Source: an uncultured Bacilli bacterium
GTDB lineage: Bacteria > Bacillota_I > Bacilli_A > RF39 > UBA660
Length of the DNA: 37,640 bases
Direction of reading: 5' to 3'
NCBI GenBank assembly: GCA_910576795.1
Contig: CAJTIX010000012.1
Span: forward strand, 1 to 37,640
Under the pieces are notes generated by a model, which saw only the letters and a program-made list of their open reading frames with translations, was not told the DNA's origin and made no database searches. Position numbers and translations under genes: made by a program. Positions within the stretch are counted from its first letter, which is position 1; each line of letters opens with the position of its first letter. Of the stretch, positions 30,932-37,640 are shown piece by piece.

Positions 30932-31928
30932 CATCCAATACCTGATAATATAAATCTGCTAATTGTTTTCCAGCTCGCTTGATTTCTCTTTCCGCAACCA
31001 TTTTGTATCCTTCTTCAGTCAGATTCGGTAATTTTCCTTCTATAATTGCCTTTGTTTTTTCTTCATATTCTTCAATCGTTTTTGCTTTATATACATGCTT
31101 TCCATCTTTCAAAAATTCAAAAATTGGAATATCCGATATCAATGTTGGAATTTTTTCTGTCAATGCTTCTAAAATTGGAATTCCTTCAGTTTCTTCTAAT
31201 GTGGGAAAAATATATAAATCTGCTCCACTATATGCACCACGTAAAACACTTGGTTCAACATATCCAGCAAATACAAGATTATCTAATTTAGTCCGTACTG
31301 CTTTTTTGATTTTCCTTGGAGAGAAAGTAAGTGGCGAATATCCAAACCAAATAAACTTGTATTGTGGCAACCTTTTAGCAAGTTCGACAAATGTCAAAAT
31401 ACCCTTTCGTTCTAAATAAAGACCTACTCCCATAATAACTTTATCTGTTTCTTGATATCCAAAATCGCGTCTAAATTTTTTACCATTTTCTTCATTTCGC
31501 TCAAAAAAAGACATATCAATTCCATTAGAAATTGCTGTAATAGGACGATTCAAGTGATAATTTTCTAATAGCTTTTTACTATATTCAGTAGGAGTGACAA
31601 TATGATCGCCTAATCGATAACACTTACAAATCCATTTTTTAAATAAAGGTGCGATTTGATTGGAAAAAATAAAACTATTACGAAAATCTTCTTCTGTAGA
31701 ATGGGCATGATAAATTACTTTTTTCCCTAATTTTCTAGCTTTCTTTGCCATATAGTATGATTTTGGACCATAGAAATTAATATGAATAATATCATAGTCC
31801 TTACATTTAGGATCCGTTGTATATTCGATTTTATTATCCTCCAAAGCTTTCATCTGATGTTGTATGGCCTTTCCAAGTCCAGATTTTCCATTCAATTTTG
31901 CAAACTCAGTATATAATAGTACTTTCAT
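30924..31928 (-). CDS. GT4-family glycosyltransferase, probably glycolipid synthesis
   Basis: This 334-residue GT-B enzyme of family 4 has a start MKVLLYTEFAKLNGKSGLGK with the glycine-rich acceptor loop, ISNGIDMSFF at the domain junction, and the nucleotide-sugar site PTLEETEGIPILEALTEKIP (E-x7-E type). It resembles the monoglucosyl-diacylglycerol synthases of low-GC Gram-positives and Mollicutes, which is the likeliest role, but the acceptor cannot be proven from sequence. A TAGGTGAT ribosome site precedes it. It begins 32 bases after ylmC and may be cotranscribed with it. Confidence 0.82.
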   Translation of the reverse strand: MKVLLYTEFAKLNGKSGLGKAIQHQMKALEDNKIEYTTDPKCKDYDIIHINFYGPKSYYMAKKARKLGKKVIYHAHSTEEDFRNSFIFSNQIAPLFKKWICKCYRLGDHIVTPTEYSKKLLENYHLNRPITAISNGIDMSFFERNEENGKKFRRDFGYQETDKVIMGVGLYLERKGILTFVELAKRLPQYKFIWFGYSPLTFSPRKIKKAVRTKLDNLVFAGYVEPSVLRGAYSGADLYIFPTLEETEGIPILEALTEKIPTLISDIPIFEFLKDGKHVYKAKTIEEYEEKTKAIIEGKLPNLTEEGYKMVAEREIKRAGKQLADLYYQVLDGK

Positions 31929-31960
31929 AGTGAATCACCTATTTTATTGTATCATATTTA

Positions 31961-32194
31961 CTAGTAAATTACCATACTGACCAAAATCACATCTTCACCA
32001 ATTTTTTCAATTTGTTTCCATTTGACTTCCATTTCATCTTTATTACTAAAGATATTGGTGATAAATTTTGATTTTTGGACAATCAAAGATTCCATATTAC
32101 CCTCTTTATCAATCACAACATCAATAATATTTCCAATTTTCTTGCCATCGTCTATATTGACTATATCCTTATTTTGTAAATCTGATAAACGCAT
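31961..32194 (-). CDS. ylmC: YlmC/YmxH-family PRC-barrel protein
   Basis: This 77-residue protein is a single PRC barrel: MRLSDLQNKDIVNIDDGKKIG, the IDVVIDKEGNMESLIV strands, and WKQIEKIGEDVILV. It matches the YlmC/YmxH sporulation-associated family throughout. Its molecular function is not known. In Bacillus ylmC lies just after sigG; here it lies within 1 kb of sigG but on the opposite strand. GGTGAT precedes the ATG. Confidence 0.88.
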   Translation of the reverse strand: MRLSDLQNKDIVNIDDGKKIGNIIDVVIDKEGNMESLIVQKSKFITNIFSNKDEMEVKWKQIEKIGEDVILVSMVIY

Positions 32195-32233
32195 AAGATA
32201 TCACCAATTCATTATATGAAAAAAAGAGGACTT

Positions 32234-32854
32234 TTATCCTGCTTTTATTTTATTCATATAGTAATGAATTTTACTAGCCCAAGTTGTACTTGCTGCATAT
32301 TTTACACCAATTTGTTCAGGTGTAATCAGCCCTTGCGCTATATAATTTTTATATAAATTATTTAAAAATGCATCAATTCCTTGATCTAATGTATCAAAGG
32401 CACGATATGATCCCCCATTGCATCCAGGTCTTCCCTTCATTCCGCCCACATTATTACAAGCCTCAACTAGTTTACTACAAGTTCCGTTGCATCCAGTTTC
32501 ATGCAGAACAATCGCAACAGCCAAGTAAGGATCTATTCCAAGTTCCAAACTTCTGGTTGCAAATTTTTCTCCTGTTCCTGCTACCTTACCTTTTAAAGAA
32601 CGATTTAATTTCGCAATCAATTCATCCATGGTAAGACCATCATAAACTATTTTATTTTCAGCCTCTTTTTGTAAATATTCTAATACAACTGTACTTTTAA
32701 ATGGTGCATAAGCAACATTATTGTCATTGCTTTCAAATAATTTGCGATTATTAGAATCCAACGTATTTTTTAAGAAAATACCACCGATAGCTAATAACAG
32801 GATACTAAGAAGAGAACCTATTATTTTAAATAATTTATTCTGTTCTATTTTCAC
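32234..32854 (-). CDS. Membrane-anchored glucosaminidase/lysozyme-like protein
   Basis: This 206-residue protein has one N-terminal helix (about 10-28) and an extracytosolic domain resembling N-acetylglucosaminidases or lytic enzymes. The stretch KFATRSLELGIDPYLAVAIV is followed by LHETGCNGTCS, whose Glu is the likely catalytic acid. Next come CNNVGGMKGRPGCNGGSYRAF and DTLDQGIDAFLNNLY. Several cysteines could form disulfides. It would cut cell-wall glycan. The start is a GTG preceded by GAGGTGA. It is divergent from sigG, so a sporulation role is possible but unproven. Confidence 0.8.
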   Translation of the reverse strand: MKIEQNKLFKIIGSLLSILLLAIGGIFLKNTLDSNNRKLFESNDNNVAYAPFKSTVVLEYLQKEAENKIVYDGLTMDELIAKLNRSLKGKVAGTGEKFATRSLELGIDPYLAVAIVLHETGCNGTCSKLVEACNNVGGMKGRPGCNGGSYRAFDTLDQGIDAFLNNLYKNYIAQGLITPEQIGVKYAASTTWASKIHYYMNKIKAG

Positions 32855-32962
32855 AATTTCACCTCAATGTAATTTAAAAGAACAACTTCATTTTACCGTA
32901 TCTTTTTTATTTTGTCAAATTGCTGTAAATCAGAAAAGACAGTTATACTGCCCACTTCTACT

Positions 32963-33004
32963 TTATGCCATTGTAAAAACAATTATGCCAATTGTATAAA
33001 AAAA
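32963..33004 (+). repeat. Two imperfect direct repeats upstream of sigG
   Basis: TTATGCCA-TTGTA-AAAA at 32963-32979 recurs as TTATGCCAATTGTATAAAA from 32983, a 20-base step, or about two DNA turns. This is a typical spacing for tandem protein-binding sites on one face of the helix. They lie 40-80 bases before the sigG start. Confidence 0.45.
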
Positions 33005-33043
33005 GAAAGGATTGTACAAGATAGAAGCAGAAAGGAGATTTTT

Positions 33044-33820
33044 ATGGCACGTCATAAAGTAGAAATTTGTGGCGTGAATACTGCGAATATTAAAGTTTTA
33101 ACTGCTGAAGAAATGAATCAATTGTTTGCCCGTTTGCAAAAAGGAGATCTAACAGCGAAAGATGAACTCATTCAAGGAAATTTGAAGTTAGTACTCTCTA
33201 TTTTAAAAAAATACAACAATCGTACAGATAACATGGATGATTTGTTTCAAGTAGGTGTAATTGGATTAATCAAAGCCATCGATAATTTTGATTTAGAAAA
33301 AGAAGTGAAATTTTCCACTTATGCAGTTCCTATGATATTAGGAGAAGTGAGACGTTATTTAAGAGATAGTGGTAGTATTCGGGTAGCAAGAAGTATCAAA
33401 GATATCGCATATCACGCGATGAAAGTCAAAGAAGAACTCACAAACGACAATGGAAAAGAACCTTCTGTTGCAGAAATTGCGCAAAAACTCAATATGACAG
33501 AATATGAAGTTAGTAATGCCATGGATTCCATGCGAGACACCATTAGTATGTTTGAACCAATTTATAATGATGGTGGCGATACAATCTATTTGGCCGATCA
33601 ATTGGAAGATAAAAAAGACTCACATTATTCCTTAGACATGAAAATTGCTTTGAGAGACGCAATGAAACATTTAAAGGAAAAAGAGCGACATATTTTATAT
33701 GAACGATATATTATAGGGAAAACTCAATTGGAACTTGCCGAAGAAATTGGAATATCACAGGCACAAATTTCCAGACTGGAAAAAAGCGGTTTAGAAAATA
33801 TCAAGAAAAAGATTTTATAA
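33044..33820 (+). CDS. sigG: Forespore sigma factor SigG
   Basis: SigG controls late gene expression in the engulfed forespore. The 258-residue protein begins MARHKVEICGVNTANIKVL; the KVEICGV start marks SigG and separates it from SigF. Region 2 contains LVLSILKKYNNRTDNMDDLF and KFSTYAVPMILGEVRRYLRD, region 3 spans the SVAEIAQKLNM part, and region 4 ends in TQLELAEEIGISQAQISRLE. The ATG at 33044 follows AAAGGAG; the longer frame to 32912 has no ribosome site. A DUF2179 gene follows 29 bases later. Imperfect direct repeats lie upstream. Confidence 0.95.
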   Translation: MARHKVEICGVNTANIKVLTAEEMNQLFARLQKGDLTAKDELIQGNLKLVLSILKKYNNRTDNMDDLFQVGVIGLIKAIDNFDLEKEVKFSTYAVPMILGEVRRYLRDSGSIRVARSIKDIAYHAMKVKEELTNDNGKEPSVAEIAQKLNMTEYEVSNAMDSMRDTISMFEPIYNDGGDTIYLADQLEDKKDSHYSLDMKIALRDAMKHLKEKERHILYERYIIGKTQLELAEEIGISQAQISRLEKSGLENIKKKIL

Positions 33821-33849
33821 TTTATTTCATATAAAAGAAAGGAAAACAT

Positions 33850-34347
33850 ATGATTTATCTATTGATTTTTCTTGCCAAGGTAATCGAAATTTCATTAGGT
33901 ACCTTGCGCATGATTGTAGTTGCGAATGGAAAAAAATGGATCGGTGCTTTTCTACAACTCGCAATTGCCTTAGTCTGGATATTTTCAACTGGTGCTGTAT
34001 TAATAGGAATCAATGAAGATTGGCTAAAAATTGGTGTATTTGCAATCGGTTCTTTTGTTGGCTCTTATGTAGGATGTTATATAGAAGAAAAACTAGCAAT
34101 GGGTTCTAATTTGATCACATGTATTACAGATTCCAAAAATAAAAAAATGTTAGAGGATCTCAGAAATGCTGGATATGCAGTTACTGTCATGCAAGGTTGT
34201 GGTATGGAAAGCAACAAAGAAATTTATTTAATTATGACACCAAGAAAAAAACGACACAATGCCGTTTTGATTATAAAAAAACATGATCAAAACTGTATGA
34301 TTGTTTCTGAAAATGCAGTTTCTGTAAACGGAGGACATACACCTTAA
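33850..34347 (+). CDS. DUF5698/DUF2179 (UPF0316, YebE-like) membrane protein
   Basis: This 165-residue protein has three membrane helices at about 3-20, 32-52 and 60-80, with the family start IFLAKVIEISLGTLRMIVVANGK, then a soluble DUF2179 domain (about 85-165) with ITDSKNKKMLEDLRNAGYAVT. The function is unknown; the soluble part resembles small ligand-binding domains. AGAAAGGAAA precedes the ATG. It is likely cotranscribed with sigG. Confidence 0.88.
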   Translation: MIYLLIFLAKVIEISLGTLRMIVVANGKKWIGAFLQLAIALVWIFSTGAVLIGINEDWLKIGVFAIGSFVGSYVGCYIEEKLAMGSNLITCITDSKNKKMLEDLRNAGYAVTVMQGCGMESNKEIYLIMTPRKKRHNAVLIIKKHDQNCMIVSENAVSVNGGHTP

Positions 34348-34420
34348 TCAACCGTCTAGTACATAGCTATTTTTGACAACTTAACAGTGCACTATTAACT
34401 CGATTTAAAATTTAGCTTAT

Positions 34421-34445
34421 AAAAACAAATGTTATATTTGTTTTT
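34421..34445. terminator. Bidirectional terminator
   Basis: AAACAAAT at 34423-34430 pairs with 34436-34443, extended by A-T pairs on each side, and is followed by T on the plus strand. It ends the sigG transcript and the convergent small gene. Confidence 0.75.
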
Positions 34446-34743
34446 TAGATGATACAGTTGGATTTTCGTAAATATATGTTGATAAAGTATTAATTAACTC
34501 TTCAGGTAATATACCATTTTTAACACATTCACTAAAAACATTCATCAAACTTTCTAGTTTTATAGCAGTGGAAGATAAGTCCTCTATAAGCTGTCTCATT
34601 ACTACATCAGTAGTATTTCCTTTTGCTTCTAGATTTGGAGCTAAATTACCATTATTATTATTGATTATTAAATCATAAATATCATTTGTGTATATATATT
34701 GTGATGTTCCATTATCCTTTTTCACTATATATTTGCTTTCCAT
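34432..34743 (-). CDS. Hypothetical 103-residue protein
   Basis: The protein is hydrophilic and mostly helical, starts MESKYIVKKDNGTSQYIYTN, and has an Asn-rich turn (INNNNGNLAPN). It has no membrane segment and no recognised family. The ATG at 34743 has GAGGTGA just upstream; the frame to 34794 does not need its earlier ATG. It stands alone between a terminator and an AT-rich gap. Confidence 0.65.
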   Translation of the reverse strand: MESKYIVKKDNGTSQYIYTNDIYDLIINNNNGNLAPNLEAKGNTTDVVMRQLIEDLSSTAIKLESLMNVFSECVKNGILPEELINTLSTYIYENPTVSSKKQI

Positions 34744-34826
34744 AAAATTCACCTCATACAAATATGATAACATACTTTTACCTAAATTAAACACTTTTTT
34801 AATATATATTAAAATTTATTATATTT

Positions 34827-35486
34827 TTATTCAGAGTTGTTATGTCCGTGGTAGACATCTTTCCACAAATACGCATTATCTGTAATAATATAAGCATCAG
34901 AATTTATTTTATTCAAATCCTTTTTTCCAATTCCCCAAAGAAATATTTCTTTGTTTTTTTGAAAATGAATATCTTTCGTAACAATAAAATCAAAGAGTGA
35001 AGTATCTTTATTATGATTGATCATTTCCCCCATAATAAGACCAACCTTATATTCTGGATGTTGTTTTTTAAACTGTCTTAAAAATACATCATCAAAACTA
35101 CTAATATAAAGGTTTAATTTTGGATAATTTTGAATGGTTTCAAATAGCAATTCCGATATAGAGCTATCTTTTACTTCAATCATAATTATCTTTGTATTCT
35201 GAACTTCTTTTAAAAAAGCATCTAATGTACAAATTTTTTGTAATTCCTTACCAAAATGATATTGTTCTAACTCTGTTAATGTCATATATTTTACAATTCC
35301 AGTTCCATCACTTGTCCAAGATATCGTTGGATTATGAATGATGACAAGCTGATTGTCTTTGGTTTTTCGAACATCTAACTCTACTCCTGCAATATAATCA
35401 GTTGCCAAAGTTGTGAGTAAGGCCTTTTTCGTATTCTCTGAATATCCATGATTGTTATTTCCACGATGCGCAATCCATTTTCGCAT
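34827..35486 (-). CDS. Glycerophosphodiester phosphodiesterase-family protein
   Basis: This family hydrolyses glycerophosphodiesters to glycerol-3-phosphate and an alcohol. The 219-residue TIM-barrel protein keeps HRG (7-9), SENTKKAL, and the metal pair VELDVRKTKDNQLV, then IIHNP where most members have HD. H and the two acidic metal ligands are kept, so activity is plausible. It has no signal peptide, so it is cytoplasmic. TAGGGGAT precedes the ATG. The hemW gene follows after a minus-strand gap. Confidence 0.85.
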   Translation of the reverse strand: MRKWIAHRGNNNHGYSENTKKALLTTLATDYIAGVELDVRKTKDNQLVIIHNPTISWTSDGTGIVKYMTLTELEQYHFGKELQKICTLDAFLKEVQNTKIIMIEVKDSSISELLFETIQNYPKLNLYISSFDDVFLRQFKKQHPEYKVGLIMGEMINHNKDTSLFDFIVTKDIHFQKNKEIFLWGIGKKDLNKINSDAYIITDNAYLWKDVYHGHNNSE

Positions 35487-35510
35487 ATATATCCCCTATT
35501 ACATCTTATG

Positions 35511-35550
35511 AAAAAAGTACAGTTTCATGTATCAATTTATAAACTGTACT
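35511..35550 (-). terminator. hemW operon terminator
   Basis: On the minus strand AGTACAGTTT (35550-35541) pairs perfectly with 35525-35516 and is followed by T (35515-35511). The loop of 15 bases contains the hemW stop codon. Confidence 0.75.
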
Positions 35551-36620
35551 AAAATATCATTAGATAGATATAAATACTTTTCTGGAATTTGTAAATATCC
35601 ATTCTGAATTTGTAATTTTCCTTCTTTTAATAACTTGGAAATGGGAAAGACAGATTCTATGCTTCTTCCATATTTTTGTTTGAATAAAAGCATATTTACC
35701 CCTTCTAATTTTCGTAGTCCAAGTATGATTTCATTTTCCATTTTTGTTTTTTGATCAATCTTTTCTTTTTCTAAACGAAAAGAATAACTACAGTAGTTTG
35801 TAAAACTACGTGTATTGGTATAACGAACTTCTTTGATATATCCACTTGCTCCTAAACCAAAACCATAATAATATTGATTATTCCAATAGGTTAAATTATG
35901 CATAGAAGCATATCCCTTTTTTGCAAAATTACTAATTTCATAATGTTCATATCCATTTTGTTTTAAAGTGTTACAAATTTCTTCATACATTTGGGCGTCC
36001 AATTCTTCTTCAATTGATGTTACATGTTGAAGATAAAAAGAAGTATTTGGTTCAATCATAAGAGAATAAGTTGAAATATGAGGAATATTCAATTTTAAAA
36101 AATCACATAAATCCGATTTTACTTCTTCAATAGTTTCATTTGGTAAAGCATACATCAAATCAATATTGATATTTTGAAATCCATATTTTTTTAAAATAGA
36201 AATGGTTTGAATAACTTGTTCTTTTGTGTGATAGCGATTCATATTTTTTAAATATTTAGAATGAAATGTTTGTACACCAATGCTAATGCGATTGACTCCA
36301 TATGCTCTCATACATTTTATCTTTTCTTCTGTTAAAGACTCTACATTGCATTCTATGGTATATTCATATTCTTTTTGAAAATGAAATGTATTCATTATTT
36401 TTAATAATTGTTCTAGCTCACTTACATCTAAAGATGTTGGAGTTCCACCTCCAATATAAATGGTTTTTAGTGGCTCTCCTTGATAGTTATTTTTGATTTC
36501 TTGTTCTAAGGCAATCAAATACTTTGAAACCCATTTTTTTTGATATAGGAATTTGGCAAAATCACAATAATGACAAATATGGTTACAAAAAGGAATATGT
36601 ATATAAGCTGATTCTATCAT
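35532..36620 (-). CDS. hemW: Radical SAM heme chaperone HemW
   Basis: HemW is a radical SAM protein related to coproporphyrinogen dehydrogenase, now seen as a heme-delivery chaperone rather than an oxidase. The iron-sulfur cluster cysteines are C12, C16 and C19 (CNHICHYC), GGGTPT lies at 57-62, IECNVESLTEEK and GVNRISIGVQTFHSKYLKNM follow, and the C-terminal HemW domain includes NLTYWNNQYYYGFGLGASGY. It has 362 residues. It overlaps the stop of the upstream small gene by four bases, so translation is coupled. Confidence 0.92.
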   Translation of the reverse strand: MIESAYIHIPFCNHICHYCDFAKFLYQKKWVSKYLIALEQEIKNNYQGEPLKTIYIGGGTPTSLDVSELEQLLKIMNTFHFQKEYEYTIECNVESLTEEKIKCMRAYGVNRISIGVQTFHSKYLKNMNRYHTKEQVIQTISILKKYGFQNINIDLMYALPNETIEEVKSDLCDFLKLNIPHISTYSLMIEPNTSFYLQHVTSIEEELDAQMYEEICNTLKQNGYEHYEISNFAKKGYASMHNLTYWNNQYYYGFGLGASGYIKEVRYTNTRSFTNYCSYSFRLEKEKIDQKTKMENEIILGLRKLEGVNMLLFKQKYGRSIESVFPISKLLKEGKLQIQNGYLQIPEKYLYLSNDILVQFIN

Positions 36621-36808
36621 TTCTTTTTCTTCTTTTCTTTTAAATAAGATTTAATTTCTGTTACAATTTGATATTGCTTTTCTACTGGATATTGATTTAA
36701 TTTTTGAAAACTAACATATCTTCCTACTTCTGTTAACATTAATTTTATAATACAAAGTTCCATGTAAACTTCTTTTTCACTTGTTATTTTATCATTGTTA
36801 TCTTCCAC
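36617..36808 (-). CDS. Small protein upstream of hemW, unknown function
   Basis: With the GTG start at 36808 it has 63 residues: an acidic helical N-terminus, MELCIIKLMLTEVGRYVSF in the middle and a Lys-rich end (KEKKKKK). The GTG is chosen because AAAGGGGAG lies six bases upstream. An ATG at 36838 would give 73 residues and overlap the upstream gene, but has only a weak ribosome site. It sits in the hemW operon. No family is recognised. Confidence 0.6.
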   Translation of the reverse strand: MEDNNDKITSEKEVYMELCIIKLMLTEVGRYVSFQKLNQYPVEKQYQIVTEIKSYLKEKKKKK

Positions 36809-36827
36809 ACGAATCTCCCCTTTTTCA

Positions 36828-37640
36828 TCACATTTCATTCTTTGCTTCTACAGATTGGTATTTCTTTACAAATTGTCCTTTCTCATTTTTTTCTCTATTC
36901 AAATAGAACTTATTATCTAGATAATGTTGTGTACCTATCCGTCCGCCTAATATCCCAGAAATTTTTCTTTTTGTCCGAATGTATTGTTGTGTTTCTCTAC
37001 TTAATAAATGAGATACAAATGGATGATATAGATAAAGAAGCTCTGTACTAGAACAGCGAATTTGAAAATATTCTATTAAATTTTTTATATCATAATTTTG
37101 TTGATTCAAATACAATGTAATGAAATTAGCTGATTTTATCAATGTTTTAAAATAAGATGAATGAGTCCGTTTTTCGAGTTCTATCATCAATTCATCGTCC
37201 TGAATTAAATTAGATAGTTTGCAAAAAATTTCATTTTTATTGTCATTTTTATTTTCTTTACACTCCTCTAAATTATCTATAAGCTCTGCAAATTTAATTA
37301 ATTTTTGACTATCTTGTTGTAATATAGATTGCCTTTGCTTTTCTATTTCACAAATATGATTCCACATTGTTTGATTATCTTTTTGATAACATTGCTCTAA
37401 ACTGTCTTGATCTATATTAAATATAGGACCTAAATCACGAAAAAGAATAAAGTGATTTTGATAATATTCATATATTTTCATTTTCTTTTTAGAAATATTA
37501 TTGATACATATAAAACCTTTTACAGTATCTGAAATATCAACAAAAACAGTGGTACCTAATGTATCATCAATATCTGTTCCTCGAGTTAAGTTTATTCCAT
37601 ATTTCTGTTCCATATCTTGGATTGTCAAATTTGAGTTATT
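36828..37640 (-). CDS. Uncharacterised protein, 5' end outside the window
   Basis: The frame is open to the last base of the window, so the start codon may lie beyond it; a TTG at 37628 is possible but has no ribosome site. The visible part is hydrophilic, with an N-terminal region rich in beta strands (DDTLGTTVFVDISDTVKGF), a Lys/Glu/Asn-rich helical centre, and a basic C-terminus with GILGGRIGTQHYLDN. There is no membrane segment and no recognised family. It seems to lead into the small gene and hemW as one operon. Confidence 0.6.
   Translation of the reverse strand, partial: NNSNLTIQDMEQKYGINLTRGTDIDDTLGTTVFVDISDTVKGFICINNISKKKMKIYEYYQNHFILFRDLGPIFNIDQDSLEQCYQKDNQTMWNHICEIEKQRQSILQQDSQKLIKFAELIDNLEECKENKNDNKNEIFCKLSNLIQDDELMIELEKRTHSSYFKTLIKSANFITLYLNQQNYDIKNLIEYFQIRCSSTELLYLYHPFVSHLLSRETQQYIRTKRKISGILGGRIGTQHYLDNKFYLNREKNEKGQFVKKYQSVEAKNEM

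Noticed and set aside
30979..31419. 146-residue plus-strand frame
   Set aside because: It is the shadow of the glycosyltransferase gene on the other strand and has no ribosome site.
32912..33043. N-terminal extension of SigG to 32912
   Set aside because: There is no ribosome site there, and AAAGGAG lies just before the ATG at 33044, which gives the expected SigG N-terminus.
33044..33820. SigF instead of SigG
   Set aside because: The KVEICGV N-terminal signature and the closer overall match favour SigG. SigF also usually lies after spoIIAB, which is absent here.
1..37640. Mycoplasma-type genetic code (TGA as Trp), suggested by the low GC content
   Set aside because: Several genes end at TGA at natural positions, such as pilC at 6568-6570 and the small HTH gene at 12493-12495, and Trp is encoded by TGG.
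1..37640. tRNA, rRNA, insertion sequences or prophage
   Set aside because: No clover-leaf pattern, rRNA segment, transposase or phage structural gene was seen. The only recombinase is the housekeeping XerD.

Overview
The window is AT-rich, gene-dense DNA using the standard bacterial code (TGA is a stop). Strong purine-rich ribosome sites, TTGACA/TATAAT-type promoters and the gene content point to a low-GC Gram-positive bacterium (Bacillota, Bacilli/Erysipelotrichia-like). It carries an endospore gene set: sigG, gpr, spoIIM, spoVV/ylbJ, ylbL and ylmC/ymxH. The species cannot be named from the sequence alone.

Layout. 1-0.5 kb: 3' end of a HAD-type nucleotidase and a hairpin cluster. 0.7-4.6 kb: dnaG-rpoD-trmK replication/transcription operon and a convergent YqfQ-like gene. 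4.7-7.4 kb: type IV pilus/competence-type platform protein (PilC with a long extra N-terminal region) and prepilin peptidase. 7.4-11.6 kb: small membrane protein, rarA, xerD-deoB, dps. 11.8-13.7 kb: DUF2975 / YozG-like HTH / DUF4173 membrane-regulator operon. 13.7-14.1 kb: an orphan type II CRISPR element consisting of a complete-looking tracrRNA gene and a two-repeat mini-array, with no cas gene anywhere in the window. 14.1-17.8 kb: ZIP transporter, Asn-rich small protein, NERD protein plus membrane partner, HTH protein. 17.9-25.7 kb: mnmA, spoIIM, two small proteins, gpr, rpsT, a transglutaminase-like protein, ylbL, spoVV, two prepilin-like proteins. 25.8-28.3 kb: pilus assembly ATPase and holA. 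28.4-30.8 kb: extracytosolic flavin module (ApbE, NusG-II, Gx transporter, FMN-binding lipoprotein). 30.9-37.6 kb: glycosyltransferase, ylmC, glucosaminidase-like protein, sigG, DUF2179 protein, GDPD, hemW and uncharacterised genes.

Most notable result. The second spacer of the mini-array (13993-14022) matches the chromosomal rarA gene in this same window (8360-8389) at 28 of 30 positions, with the 18 PAM-proximal bases identical. Both mismatches fall at third codon positions and are synonymous in rarA, so the spacer comes from a rarA allele. The crRNA would pair with the rarA coding strand and is antisense to its mRNA. The adjacent tracrRNA has anti-repeat, bulge, nexus and two 3' hairpins ending in a T run. 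This is either a relic of self or relative-derived spacer acquisition, or a CRISPR-derived regulator of rarA working with a Cas9 encoded elsewhere.

Functional links. The prepilin peptidase near 7 kb would process the two prepilins near 25 kb, and PilC and the ATPase complete the core of a DNA-uptake or pilus machine. ApbE would flavinylate the FMN-binding lipoprotein of its own operon. SigG is expected to drive gpr-type genes in the forespore.
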